Below the pieces are notes generated by a model that was not told where the DNA came from, did no database searches, and worked only from the letters and a program-made list of their open reading frames with translations. Positions 10,901-18,734 of a stretch of DNA of 64,000 bases are shown here, piece by piece (positions within the stretch are counted from its first letter, which is position 1; every line of letters starts with the position of its first letter). Origin of the DNA: an uncultured Amylibacter sp. (lineage in GTDB: Bacteria; Pseudomonadota; Alphaproteobacteria; Rhodobacterales; Rhodobacteraceae); assembly GCA_959347425.1 (NCBI GenBank), contig OY365741.1:62001-126000 (forward strand), written 5' to 3'. Made by a program: the position numbers and the translations under genes.

Positions 10901-11900
10901 CTCCCCCTTGGGTTATCCTAGCCTGCATGTAAGTCGTGCCAATAAAACAAAGCACTGGCTGAAACGGATTCTTGAGGCATTCAATCGCGGCCGCGTCAAC
11001 ACAGCTCAGCCGTTTGTTGTCTTTACGGCATTCTGCCAGCTCCTCTGCCCGTTTGGCGGTATAATCAATATCATCCTCAAAGCATAAATCCGCATTATAC
11101 GGATTGGCATTGCAAATCTGCGCAACTCTTTCAGTCATGCAAGCTGGAGTATTCGCTGTCAAAGCTGTGCAAGCGTTAAGAATTTCGTTTCTTCGATTCA
11201 CATACAAAGGTATACCATCGCAAGCCCGATGAAACACATTGCCAAAGCCCGTCCCATCTGCACCCTTGCAATTCGCGGTAATCTGTTTTTCCCGTTCCAG
11301 CCCGTACGTTCCATCGGACGCGCCCGCATCGCCCACTCTGCATTCAGGCAAAAACGGGTTTCCCGTGCAAGCTGTTACAACTATCTCAGGGCAGAGTACG
11401 TGTCGATCATCAGTATCTATATCGGGATTGGTATCAAGATTCGTACAGGTTGCCCGAATCTGCAACCGTTCGATTCGATAGGTATTATCAGCCAAGCAAA
11501 GCCCCGCATCAAACGGATTTTCCCCGCAAACGCGAACCACCGTCGAGGTGCAATTGTTTGCCTTTGTCGCGGGGGTTTTGGTGGCATCTCGGCAGAAAAC
11601 CTCCGCCTCCTGTTCGGTCGGGGTGGTGCAGAGCCCATCAAAGACATCGCCTTCACAAACGCGAGTCACCGTATCGGCGCAATTGGTTGTTTTATCATCG
11701 GGGGTTTTGGTGTTATCTCGGCAAAAAGCCTCCTGCTGGGTTTGCGTGGCATTGCAACCCATGATGAAGGGATTCGCATCGCAAGTCGCGACTGTGACGA
11801 GTGTCGTTGAGTTATCATTATTATTAATAGTAACCCCACCAGCGCAAGCGGTTAAAAGGGCAAGCCCAGTAAGGGCAATTAGGGTTTTGAGATAAGTCAT
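7917..11900 (-). CDS. Giant lipoprotein C: cysteine-rich modules, 25-residue repeats and three TbpB-like barrels
   Basis: The frame is open from 11960, but I chose the ATG ending at 11900 because it gives a compact signal peptide with lipobox LTAC (Cys 19) and has AAAGGAC just upstream. The 1327-residue product has a cysteine-rich half (about 25-620) with NPF/NPY/DPF-x-C modules. It includes four perfect-length tandem 25-residue repeats (about residues 465-565), each with FC or YC, an AFD box and CVGN. Three barrel-like domains follow (about 630-850, 870-1097, 1105-1327), each closing with a GLIG/GIIG-x(3)-V-x-F motif and GGFVA or GGLVA. Paralogue of the two downstream genes; the three genes probably arose by duplication. 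Confidence 0.8.
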   Translation of the reverse strand: MTYLKTLIALTGLALLTACAGGVTINNNDNSTTLVTVATCDANPFIMGCNATQTQQEAFCRDNTKTPDDKTTNCADTVTRVCEGDVFDGLCTTPTEQEAEVFCRDATKTPATKANNCTSTVVRVCGENPFDAGLCLADNTYRIERLQIRATCTNLDTNPDIDTDDRHVLCPEIVVTACTGNPFLPECRVGDAGASDGTYGLEREKQITANCKGADGTGFGNVFHRACDGIPLYVNRRNEILNACTALTANTPACMTERVAQICNANPYNADLCFEDDIDYTAKRAEELAECRKDNKRLSCVDAAAIECLKNPFQPVLCFIGTTYMQARITQGGACLTNRDGPNCADAIIHVCNDNPFDGFCKGEAGYIDTQLNRCALGDATILQCNAVFDDALAECLEDPFSVACDTEPTFTANKASVRTKRFGFCAETENARDARCRGYTACNTSMAFAPLTCGADFNPVRVTFCGVTDNAFDAECVGNFADTTAQLAFCKVTVQAFDARCVGNLADTSAQMAFCAVPARAFDAGCVGNLIDAMAQTEYCKVPARAFDDGCVGNLADAAAQLEFCKLSTSDPFGTDCGGTAFRAAREEFCMAKPTTLACDTDLHDEDLEYDANLCGNGACVETADWLDSFTADGGTAPPTTPAATDPPRHGFLHGGADTVDFGTLTDAFSNDPTVITLNLQDATYNSLPLGGDVQDGIAYFETFIANKSGGYAGIFSGTNLGVPLTAYVAGTEPIAVWYGKFGVEGSADILDRDFTLNVNLETRKIDAFVQFGGTSHYKLDGDFNDKGVIVNGTVIYGAFTGSNPDMIAEITKAGILTGLIGQEGAVGIFHADLTTSGSDTYVGGFVAAPYILPADDFPSKITFSDWVRSFVSPLGPSPNTGFRFRANQFLQGTETTLLTTGTQDSGSNTAAPEVTTITLADNDLGGEAADGFAFFDGHIAAANKRYYYTGILSGTDLGAPLTGQPTSTLWRGYIRLTGFGGLNKHFDLTVNFGAGSQMGGGTLSAFVPFGSANTTLNYKIDAEFNADGLIITGDATNPNIVYDEFTDGNPDMPEGSVDKHTGILSGIIGEQGVVAVFISNPHSEPSYVFSGGLVAAPIQGTSGLLKWANSLATFPRFVPTTENQFLQGTATGLHTKGTRASQLNNAAPTVTTVTLADKGLGGEAADGFAFFDGYSGQQHYYAGILSGTDLGAPLTEQPTNTVWRGHIALNGFATVNKSFDLTVNFGAGSQTGGGTIAAFVKVFNNNDVSHYKIDAEFNADGVIVPVADSIVYDEFTGGEPDSPTMASLRHTGMVTGLIGEQGAVGVFLGSTMSGGFVARNTPSSP
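10209..10508 (-). repeat. Four tandem 75-bp (25-residue) repeats inside lipoprotein C
   Basis: Four in-frame units of exactly 75 bases encode FC/YC-x(6)-FD-x(2)-CVGN-x(8) segments, followed by a diverged fifth unit. Anchors AAATTCCC on the plus strand recur at 10234 and 10309 and continue with the same period. Each unit carries two cysteines, so copy-number change would alter cysteine content without breaking the frame. Confidence 0.85.
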
Positions 11901-11931
11901 AGCGTGTCCTTTCGGGGTTATTATTTTTTCC

Positions 11932-11960
11932 ACAATAAACATAGTTTGGGGGTGTGTCAA
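11932..11960 (-). promoter_or_regulatory. Strong sigma-70-type promoter of lipoprotein C
   Basis: On the minus strand a perfect TTGACA (11955-11960), a 17-base spacer and TATTGT (11932-11937) lie about 30 bases before the chosen ATG at 11900. This supports the shorter start: the longer open frame would begin inside the promoter. Confidence 0.7.
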
Positions 11961-12000
11961 TACCTTTTAGTTGTTAGTTATTAGTTGTTAGTTATTAGTG

Positions 12001-12205
12001 GTGGCTTTTGTGCATATAGGGCTTATAAGGGCAGTTGAACCTGCCCGACCAAGATAAAATCATGTAAAGCCCATACACAAAAGCCTTTGGTTTCAAGACG
12101 ATAAGTTTATTCTAAATTTATTTAGGCTGTGCCTAGACGCAAAGACAGGCTGGGGTGGGCGGGCGGGCAACCGAACGCAGTGAGGGCGCAACAAAAAACC
12201 TCTAC
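12001..12205 (+). repeat. Dispersed hairpin element, short form (type I)
   Basis: Begins with the arm GGCTTTTGTGCATATAGGG, which pairs with the downstream arm CCCATACACAAAAGCC. Inside is a second hairpin GGGCAG-TTGAAC-CTGCCC. It continues through a TTTATTTAGGCTGTGCCTAGA segment and GGGTGGGCGGGCGGG to a terminal AAAAAACCTC. Related copies lie near 13814, 41530, 46200, 55570 and 57640. It fills most of the gap between lipoprotein C and puuA; the rest is heptamer repeat. Confidence 0.8.
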
Positions 12206-12288
12206 CCCCAACTCCTAATAACGAACCCACAATTCCTAATAACCAATCACTAACAACTAACAACTAATAACTAACAACTAAAAACCCC

Positions 12289-12317
12289 TTGACAATCCGC
12301 CAGCAATACCTAATAAT
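12289..12317 (+). promoter_or_regulatory. Promoter upstream of puuA
   Basis: A perfect TTGACA (12289-12294), a 17-base spacer and AATAAT (12312-12317) match the sigma-70 consensus well. Everything between the -10 and the start codon at 12370 is a heptamer tract, so the predicted 5' leader consists almost wholly of repeats. Confidence 0.6.
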
Positions 12318-12322
12318 CACTC

Positions 12323-12364
12323 ATAACTAACAACTAACAACTAACAACTAACAACTAATAACTA
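12323..12364 (+). repeat. Heptamer tract (CTAACAA units) in the puuA leader
   Basis: Consecutive CTAACAA units with one or two variants run up to 5 bases before the puuA start codon. There is no AGGA-like ribosome binding site in or after the tract. Similar tracts with other heptamers flank many genes in the window. Confidence 0.9.
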
Positions 12365-12369
12365 AAATC

Positions 12370-13734
12370 ATGACCACATACCCCAAATGGTTTGACACCC
12401 TGCCCCAAGCGTTCCGCACCTATTGCAACGATCGCCCTCTGGACGAGGTAGAATGCATCATCCCAGACATCGCTGGACAATCGCGTGGCAAATCCATGCC
12501 CGCGCATAAATTCGCGCCGACCTCCACTTATTACCTGCCTATATCCCTGTTTTATCAAACGATTTCAGGGGAATACGTGGATATGGATATTGAAAACCAA
12601 TGGCTGGAAGTGGATATCGCCCTGCGTCCCGATATTGAAACCGCCACGGCTGTGCCTTGGGCGGAGGCACCGACTATGCAGGTTATCCACGATTTGGAAT
12701 TGCGCACGGGCGAACCGCTGGGCATAGCCCCCCGCAATGTGTTAAAACGCGTGCTATCGTTTTACCGCGATAACGGCTGGCGGCCTGTCGTCGCGCCCGA
12801 AATTGAGTTCTACCTATGCAAGCCGAATACCGACCCGAACAAGGACATAGAGCCTATGGTCGGGCGCACGGGGCGCAGTTCTTCGCGCCAAGCGTTCTCT
12901 ATGGTCGCCGTGGATGATTATGGCAATGTCATTGATACTATTTACGATTTCGCCGAAAAGCAGGGGTTAATGATTGATACCGTCATTCACGAGGGCGGTG
13001 CGGGGCAGTTAGAAATCAACCTAATGCACGGTGACCCGTTGCATCTGGCCGATCAAGTGTTTTATTTCAAACGGTCGATTCGTGAGGCGGCTTTGAAACA
13101 CGGGGTATTTGCTACCTTTATGGCGAAACCTATGCGTGATGAGCCGGGCAGCTCCATGCACATTCACCAGAGCATCGTTGATATCAAAACAGGGCGGAAT
13201 ATCTTTTGCGATAAAAAGGGTGTGGAAACCGCGCAGATGGCGCATTTTATCGGTGGCTCGCAGAAATATCTGCGTTCGTTGGTGCCGTTTTTTGCGCCTT
13301 ATGTTAATTCGTATCGGCGGTATAATGGACAGCAGAGTGCGCCGACTAATCTGGAATGGGGGCGGGATAATCGCACGATTGGGTTGCGGATTCCTAATTC
13401 TTCTAATGAGGCGAAACGCGTGGAAAATAGGACTATTGGCAGTGATGCAAACCCGTATTTGGCGATTGCTGCTTCGTTAGCGGCTGGGTTATTGGGGATG
13501 CAGAATAAGGTCAAACCCCGCGCCGAGGCGATGGGTGAGGTTTATGAATCCGATTGCAATTTACCGCATGGGTTAAACGCGGCTTTGGCAGCGTTTGAGG
13601 AGTGTGCGGAAGTGCAGGAGGTGCTGGGGGCCGAGTTTTGCAAGATTTACGCGAATATCAAACGGGCGGAATTGGAGGAGTATCAACGCGAGATTTCCCC
13701 GTGGGAGCGGAATCATTTGTTGTTGCAAACGTGA
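12370..13734 (+). CDS. puuA: Glutamine synthetase family enzyme, probable gamma-glutamylputrescine synthetase
   Basis: A 454-residue cytoplasmic ATP-dependent ligase of the glutamine synthetase fold. It shows the N-terminal beta-Grasp region, the catalytic EIEFYL segment (about residue 143), the GGAGQLEINL glutamate/metal motif, the GSSMHIHQS ATP-site motif (about 260) and the C-terminal RIPNSS and NPYLAIAASLAAG motifs. Length and an FAD amine oxidase directly downstream favour PuuA, which glutamylates putrescine as the first step of its breakdown. Related paralogues act on methylamine or ethanolamine, so substrate is inferred. No Shine-Dalgarno sequence is visible; a heptamer tract occupies that place. 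The gene lies between two oppositely oriented copies of the type I hairpin element. Confidence 0.75.
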   Translation: MTTYPKWFDTLPQAFRTYCNDRPLDEVECIIPDIAGQSRGKSMPAHKFAPTSTYYLPISLFYQTISGEYVDMDIENQWLEVDIALRPDIETATAVPWAEAPTMQVIHDLELRTGEPLGIAPRNVLKRVLSFYRDNGWRPVVAPEIEFYLCKPNTDPNKDIEPMVGRTGRSSSRQAFSMVAVDDYGNVIDTIYDFAEKQGLMIDTVIHEGGAGQLEINLMHGDPLHLADQVFYFKRSIREAALKHGVFATFMAKPMRDEPGSSMHIHQSIVDIKTGRNIFCDKKGVETAQMAHFIGGSQKYLRSLVPFFAPYVNSYRRYNGQQSAPTNLEWGRDNRTIGLRIPNSSNEAKRVENRTIGSDANPYLAIAASLAAGLLGMQNKVKPRAEAMGEVYESDCNLPHGLNAALAAFEECAEVQEVLGAEFCKIYANIKRAELEEYQREISPWERNHLLLQT

Positions 13735-13813
13735 TTTAGTTGTTAGTTATTAGTTGTGAGTTGTTAGTTATTGGTTTTTAGTGATTGGGGACTGGTTATT
13801 AGAGGTTAAGGGC

Positions 13814-13984
13814 AGAGGTTTTTTGTTGGACATTTCTTCGAAATGTCGCCCACCCGCCCGCCCTAGCCCGTCCTAGTATCTAGGCAAAGCCTAAATAAAT
13901 TTAGAAAAAACCTATCGTCTTGAAACCAAAGGCTTTTGTGTATGGGCTTTACGCAAGTAAAGCTCTATATACACAAAAGCCACC
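13814..13984 (-). repeat. Dispersed hairpin element type I, inverted copy
   Basis: Same modules as the copy before puuA in reverse order: AGAGGTTTTTTG, a CATTTC-TTC-GAAATG hairpin, the GCCCACCCGCCCGCCC block, TCTAGGCAAAGCCTAAATAAA, then the paired arms GGCTTTTGTGTATGGGC and GCTCTATATACACAAAAGCC. Heptamer tracts (TTAGTTG/TTAGTTA) lie on both sides, one running from the puuA stop and one into the puuB start. No gene seen in this gap. Confidence 0.8.
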
Positions 13985-14019
13985 ACTAATAACTAATAAC
14001 TCACAACTAATAACTAAAC

Positions 14020-15330
14020 ATGGATATTTTGACCGCCAACGACACTGCCCTGCGTTATCCGCCGTCATTCTACGCCGCTAGCACAGAGCATTTGCCCGCC
14101 TACCCTGCCCCAAAAGGCGAGTACACCTTTGATGTCTGTATCATCGGGGCGGGGTTTTCGGGGCTATCGGCGGCTTTGAAACTGGCGCAGTTGGGCTATA
14201 AAGTCGCCGTTCTGGAAGCCCAGAGGGTAGGCTTTGGCGCGTCAGGGCGCAACGGCGGGCAGGTCGGCATGGGGCAGAGGGTTGATCAACCTCAGCTAGA
14301 ATCATGGTACGGCAAAAACCACGCCCGCGAGCTGTGGGATTTATCAAAAGACTCCGTTAATCTCGTCAAACAATTATGCACCGAAATCCCCGATTGTCCG
14401 TTTCATTCGGGGATTATCCACGCTCTGCATCGCAAGCGGTTTGTCAAAGAAGAACACCGCCGTGTGGAACACATGAACACCCATTACGACCAATCTTTAC
14501 AACCGCTTAATCAAGCAGAAATCCGTGATATGGTTGGGTCAAACGCCTATTACGGAGGCAGTTTGGATATGCAATCAGGACACATTCATCCGTTGAAATT
14601 CTGCCTAGGGCTGGCAACACTCGCCACAAAAGCTGGGGCGCAAATCTTTGAAAACGCGCGGGTTGTGAAACTGGATGAACCCACCACAAACACCACCACA
14701 AACACCACCACCCACACCCAAAACGCCCGTATAAAAGCCGCCCATGTTATCATCGCGTGTAACGGTTATCTGGGCGACTTACAACCAGAGGTCGCACGGC
14801 ACGTGATGCCCGTCAATAATTTTATCATAGCCACCGCGCCGATGGATGCCCCTGCTCGCGCCCGTATTATCGCCAATAATTTTGCCGTAGTCGATAGCAA
14901 ATTTGTCGTCAATTACTTCCGTTTTTCCGATTGCGGGAGGCTGCTTTTCGGCGGGACAGAATCATACGGCTATCGTTATCCGCAGGATATTGCGGGCAAA
15001 GTGCGCGGCCCAATGACCCAGATATTCCCGCAATTAAAGGACATAAAGATTGATTACGCTTGGGGTGGAACGCTGGCGATTACACGGCGCAGGTTGCCTT
15101 ATTTCGCGCGGGTTGGGCGGGGGATTTATTCCATTTCTGGCTATTCTGGACACGGGGTGGCGATGGCTACGCTGGGCGGACGATTGGCGGCGGAGGCGAT
15201 TGCGGGACGCGCCGAGGGCTTTGATATATTGGCAAATCTGCCCAAAACACCATTCCCCGGCGGGGCGCACATGCGCAGTCCGCTACTGGTCGCCGCGATG
15301 CTGTGGTACGGGTTGCGCGATAGGTTTTAG
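14020..15330 (+). CDS. puuB: FAD-dependent oxidoreductase of the DAO family, probable gamma-glutamylputrescine oxidase
   Basis: A 436-residue flavoprotein. The FAD-binding Rossmann motif GAGFSGLSAALKLAQLG lies at about residues 43-59, followed by LEAQRVGFGASGRNGGQ, the usual DAO-family loop that contacts the flavin. Near the C-terminus are GGTLAITRRRLPYFARVG and SGYSGHGVAMATLGG, typical of PuuB/OrdL-like proteins. PuuB oxidises gamma-glutamylputrescine to the aldehyde with release of ammonia and peroxide. Pairing with a glutamine-synthetase-like gene supports that role, but the rest of the Puu pathway is absent here and the exact amine is inferred. There is no visible ribosome binding site; the start follows an ACTAATAACTAAA tract. 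Confidence 0.75.
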   Translation: MDILTANDTALRYPPSFYAASTEHLPAYPAPKGEYTFDVCIIGAGFSGLSAALKLAQLGYKVAVLEAQRVGFGASGRNGGQVGMGQRVDQPQLESWYGKNHARELWDLSKDSVNLVKQLCTEIPDCPFHSGIIHALHRKRFVKEEHRRVEHMNTHYDQSLQPLNQAEIRDMVGSNAYYGGSLDMQSGHIHPLKFCLGLATLATKAGAQIFENARVVKLDEPTTNTTTNTTTHTQNARIKAAHVIIACNGYLGDLQPEVARHVMPVNNFIIATAPMDAPARARIIANNFAVVDSKFVVNYFRFSDCGRLLFGGTESYGYRYPQDIAGKVRGPMTQIFPQLKDIKIDYAWGGTLAITRRRLPYFARVGRGIYSISGYSGHGVAMATLGGRLAAEAIAGRAEGFDILANLPKTPFPGGAHMRSPLLVAAMLWYGLRDRF

Positions 15331-15367
15331 GTGCGCCCGTGTTATTGGGTTAAAAGGCTTGGATTTT

Positions 15368-17146
15368 TTATATGCGGTCAGTAGCAGGTTTAAATACCTT
15401 TTTGATTGTGTCTCCCATCTCTTTAGATTTAACATTTTCTTTTATCTTGTCTTTGATTTTAATAGTACCAGAACGTTCAATAATTTCAGCGGCTTTTTTG
15501 AAAATTTTTAAACAATCCTCTTCATCTAAAAGCTTTTTTATTATAGGTTCGCAAAATTCTTCAGTTTTGGAACTATCTTTAATGTTTAGCTTTGGTTCTT
15601 TTTTACCTGTTACAATCATAAGCACCAGCATAAGAACATAAAAACGAACTCTTTTGAATTTTTTATCAATAGTCCTATTGCGAAAAAGAACTTCAAGTTT
15701 AGAGTATGCCAAACCTGCCATATAATATGGCACGTATTCATGATTATTATCACATAAACCTAAACCTGAATCTAAATCTGAATCTGATTTATTCATCGCA
15801 TTAGCAAGTTTGCCAAAATAACTGGTTGCCAAGTGCGGGTCTTGTCTAAACATTGAAGAGAAGGATTTTGCTTGGTTCTCTATACTAATAATTTGGTGAT
15901 TTTTTATAGTTTCATCCGAATCATATTGTTTAGATCTGCGTTCGTAATAAATTTTACCATGGTTGAATCGCACTCGATAGTATACCTCTAAACCTTTTTG
16001 AAATGATGACATAGCAGAAAGCTGGGCAGGTCTAACAGTTGTTTGATTGTTTGTTGAAAGAATAATATCATCTCTAACATCACTGTCTTTTGTTATAATT
16101 AATCTTAAAGGGATTTGTATTTCATCAAGGTCTTTGTTGTCTTTGTTTGCAAATAAAACATAGCTTGTTTGGCAACCATTAACGATTTGATAGTCTTTTA
16201 TGTTTGCTTTGCCCCCAGTCAAATCTCCAAAATTCGCAATTATTGTAACGCCGTTATTTAAGACACTAAATGAATCAGGATTTTCAGATTCTAATGTTTT
16301 TAGAATCTGCTTATTAACTTTATTTTTTCCTTGATTGTCACGGACGTTATCATAAAATAAATTTCTCATTTCTCCATCCTCAATCAATACCTTTTTAAAT
16401 TCTTTAAATGGGATAATTCCAAAATAGGCTTTTTCAACCCCCTCAATTCGTGGTAATTTTATTTTGTCTTTAAATATAAATTCTGCTGCATTTTTTAATT
16501 CAATCTTACGACATATTTTTTTAATTTCATCTGCCCCAAATAATTTTGTTTTTATACATTCAGAAATATCAAGATCATGTAATTGTTCTTCGCAATGCTT
16601 AATCGCGCTGTTCATATTACCATCACCCTCTCGCACTTTTCCCGTAGTAACATAAAACACCTTAATCTTGATTCTTTTCTCATCGGATTTACCTGCAACA
16701 GCAAGAAGTTTATCCTTTAATTTAGATAATCCTTTAATGGACTCATTGCTTGGCATGTCCCTTTCTTTAAAAAAATTATTCACGCCAGCATAAGTATTAC
16801 GAATAACGTTAGCTTTAAAACCTGGCGAAGTCTTAGACTCAATGAATATAAATTCAATATCGAATTTGCCGTGAAGTTTAAAATATTTATCAATAGCATT
16901 TTCATTATCATTATCCATTAGATAATTTATTAGCTTTCCATTAACTATTATTCCAAGACCATCAATTCCTGTATCGCCGGGTCCGCCTGTTGATATATTA
17001 TTAGAATTAAAGTCTAAATCTATATTGCATTCATTTTTCATAACGATATAATTGCAAAAATCTTCAAAAACGTCACTTAGTTTTTTATGTTCTAGTGCGT
17101 GCTTTTTTATAAAACTGTCTAGTAGGTGTTGTGTTACCTTGTCCAT
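15368..17146 (-). CDS. AIPR-family abortive-infection protein with a nuclease-like N-terminus
   Basis: A 592-residue protein matching the AIPR (abortive infection phage resistance) family: SVLNNGVTIIANFGDL and YQIVNGCQTSYVLF at about 305-350, then STNNQTTVRPAQLS, are its hallmark motifs. The N-terminal part has GDTGIDGLGI followed by FIFIESKTSPG, a D...ExK arrangement like PD-(D/E)xK nucleases. I chose the ATG ending at 17146, which has TAAGGA seven bases upstream; the open frame extends seven codons to a TTG without one. Base composition is clearly more AT-rich than its neighbours, which points to lateral transfer. It is a single gene convergent with puuB, and defence by abortive infection is inferred from the family. 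Confidence 0.8.
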   Translation of the reverse strand: MDKVTQHLLDSFIKKHALEHKKLSDVFEDFCNYIVMKNECNIDLDFNSNNISTGGPGDTGIDGLGIIVNGKLINYLMDNDNENAIDKYFKLHGKFDIEFIFIESKTSPGFKANVIRNTYAGVNNFFKERDMPSNESIKGLSKLKDKLLAVAGKSDEKRIKIKVFYVTTGKVREGDGNMNSAIKHCEEQLHDLDISECIKTKLFGADEIKKICRKIELKNAAEFIFKDKIKLPRIEGVEKAYFGIIPFKEFKKVLIEDGEMRNLFYDNVRDNQGKNKVNKQILKTLESENPDSFSVLNNGVTIIANFGDLTGGKANIKDYQIVNGCQTSYVLFANKDNKDLDEIQIPLRLIITKDSDVRDDIILSTNNQTTVRPAQLSAMSSFQKGLEVYYRVRFNHGKIYYERRSKQYDSDETIKNHQIISIENQAKSFSSMFRQDPHLATSYFGKLANAMNKSDSDLDSGLGLCDNNHEYVPYYMAGLAYSKLEVLFRNRTIDKKFKRVRFYVLMLVLMIVTGKKEPKLNIKDSSKTEEFCEPIIKKLLDEEDCLKIFKKAAEIIERSGTIKIKDKIKENVKSKEMGDTIKKVFKPATDRI

Positions 17147-17186
17147 ATTTTTTTCCTTATTATACAACTATGGTTAGTTTTCCATC

Positions 17187-17214
17187 AATATACATAAAAT
17201 TTTATGGATTGCAA
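17187..17214 (-). promoter_or_regulatory. Promoter of the AIPR gene with a palindromic spacer
   Basis: On the minus strand TTGCAA (17209-17214), a 16-base spacer and TATATT (17187-17192) form a promoter about 40 bases before the start. The spacer contains the perfect 14-base palindrome CATAAAATTTTATG (17193-17206), well placed for a repressor to block RNA polymerase. Operator function is inferred. Confidence 0.55.
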
Positions 17215-17233
17215 GCCCAAACCTAACACCCCC

Positions 17234-18673
17234 CTACCCCCGCCAAAACACAAAGCTAAACAGGATATAAACCGCCATCAGCTCTAACCGTCCTAACACC
17301 ATCGCCCCCGATAATATCCATTTCGCACTGTCAGTCAAACTACTATAATTCCCCGCAGGTCCGATAATATCGCCCAGCCCCGGCCCGATATTCGCCAAGG
17401 CCGCCGCCGCCCCCGAAATCGCGGTCAGCATATCCAAACCCGTCAATCCTAGTAATATCGCGATACCAGCCAAGCTCGCCATAAACAAAACGAAAAACGC
17501 CATGACCGAGGAAATAACCTCATCGGACACCGCGCGATTTTGATAATGCGGTTGGAAAACCCCGCTCGGCACATAAAACCGCTGGATTTGCGCAATGACA
17601 GAGGCAAACAGCAGTTGAAACCGAAACACTTTAATCGAACAAGTCGTGGAGCCCGCGCAACCGCCCACCAGCCCTATCAGAAAAAACAAGGCGATGGCAA
17701 ACCCGCCCCAGCCCATATAATCGTCCGACACAAACCCCGTTCCCGTCAATAAAGACACGCCGTTAAACGCGGCTTTGCGGAAGGCGACTTCCAGTGTGTA
17801 ATTGCCGTTTTGCACCTGCCACAGGGTAAATACCGCGATAACCACCCCGACTATCAGCATAAATCCGCGTACCTGCGCGTCCGCGAACAGAGGCCCCGTG
17901 CGCCCGCTGGCCATTTGAACATAGCGCACGAACGGCAAGGCGGCCAGTATCATAAAGACGATCGCCACGTATTCCGCGCCAATGCCTAGGGCGGCAAAAC
18001 TGGCATCATAATTGGCGAATCCGCCCGTGGCTATGGTCGTCATCGCGTGGCTAATCGCGTCAAAATATCCCAAGCCAACCAGTGAATACGCTAGGAAACA
18101 CAGGAAGGTCAGCAAAAGGTAAATCCCCAGAATAGAGCGCGCGATTTCGGCGGCTCGGGGCAGGATTTTACCGAAAGTATCAAATCCCTCCAGCCTGAAA
18201 ATCTGCATCCCGCCAATCCGCAGAATCGGCAGGAAAACCATAGCAACGACTATCACGCCAATTCCGCCGAACCACTGCATCAATGCTCGCCATAATAGCA
18301 AACCTTTGGGAAGCGTTTCCAAATTGTTAATAACGGTCGCGCCGGTGGTGGTGAAACCTGACATAGCCTCAAAAAACGCGTCTGTAAAGCCCATATCCGT
18401 GCCGAACATAAACGGCAGTGCGCCGAAAAACGGCAGGACGACCCAAATTCCAGTGGTTAAAATAAACGTCTGTTGGATGTTTAGCTTGCTGTTTTGCGAT
18501 TGACAGGCAAGGGTTAGAACCAGCCCGCACAGTCCCGTTATGAAAGCCGACAGAGCAAAGGTTTGCCCCTGCCCTGTATGGATAAAATCCACAATCATAG
18601 GCACCCCCATGGCCGCGCCTAAGGCAATAATCAGCAATCCTATCGTGTATCCTGCGGGGCGAAAATCAAACAT
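17234..18673 (-). CDS. trkH: TrkH-family potassium uptake protein
   Basis: A 479-residue inner-membrane protein with about ten to twelve hydrophobic segments and the pore repeats of Trk/Ktr potassium transporters. GFTTTGATVI (about residue 107) is the first selectivity-filter loop, followed by WRALMQWFGGIGVIV. Later filter-like loops are ATGGFANYD, GTGFVSDDY and ANIGPGLGD. TrkH imports K+ with the NAD-binding TrkA subunit, which is not in this window. Length is normal for TrkH (about 480). The gene is followed by the AT-rich AIPR gene on the same strand and preceded by folE with a 61-base gap. Confidence 0.92.
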   Translation of the reverse strand: MFDFRPAGYTIGLLIIALGAAMGVPMIVDFIHTGQGQTFALSAFITGLCGLVLTLACQSQNSKLNIQQTFILTTGIWVVLPFFGALPFMFGTDMGFTDAFFEAMSGFTTTGATVINNLETLPKGLLLWRALMQWFGGIGVIVVAMVFLPILRIGGMQIFRLEGFDTFGKILPRAAEIARSILGIYLLLTFLCFLAYSLVGLGYFDAISHAMTTIATGGFANYDASFAALGIGAEYVAIVFMILAALPFVRYVQMASGRTGPLFADAQVRGFMLIVGVVIAVFTLWQVQNGNYTLEVAFRKAAFNGVSLLTGTGFVSDDYMGWGGFAIALFFLIGLVGGCAGSTTCSIKVFRFQLLFASVIAQIQRFYVPSGVFQPHYQNRAVSDEVISSVMAFFVLFMASLAGIAILLGLTGLDMLTAISGAAAALANIGPGLGDIIGPAGNYSSLTDSAKWILSGAMVLGRLELMAVYILFSFVFWRG

Positions 18674-18734
18674 GGGGTTCCTGTGATTATCTGGTTGGGG
18701 TGTTTTGCCTGTTACCTAGCGTTTTATCTAGCTT

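Noticed and set aside
9847..11087. Long plus-strand open frames of 245 and 290 residues opposite lipoprotein C
   Set aside because: They are antisense to the cysteine-rich repeats, lack ribosome binding sites and recognisable domains, and their internal repetition mirrors the coding strand.
11901..11960. Longer N-terminus of lipoprotein C
   Set aside because: It would place the start within the -10/-35 region and bury the lipoprotein signal sequence.
12255..12366. Possible CRISPR array
   Set aside because: The units are 7 bases and contiguous, with no spacers, and no cas gene is in the window. The 75-bp repeats in lipoprotein C are coding.
12001..13984. Composite transposon carrying puuA
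   Set aside because: Inverted element copies flank the gene, but there is no transposase and I found no target-site duplication. Kept only as an observation.
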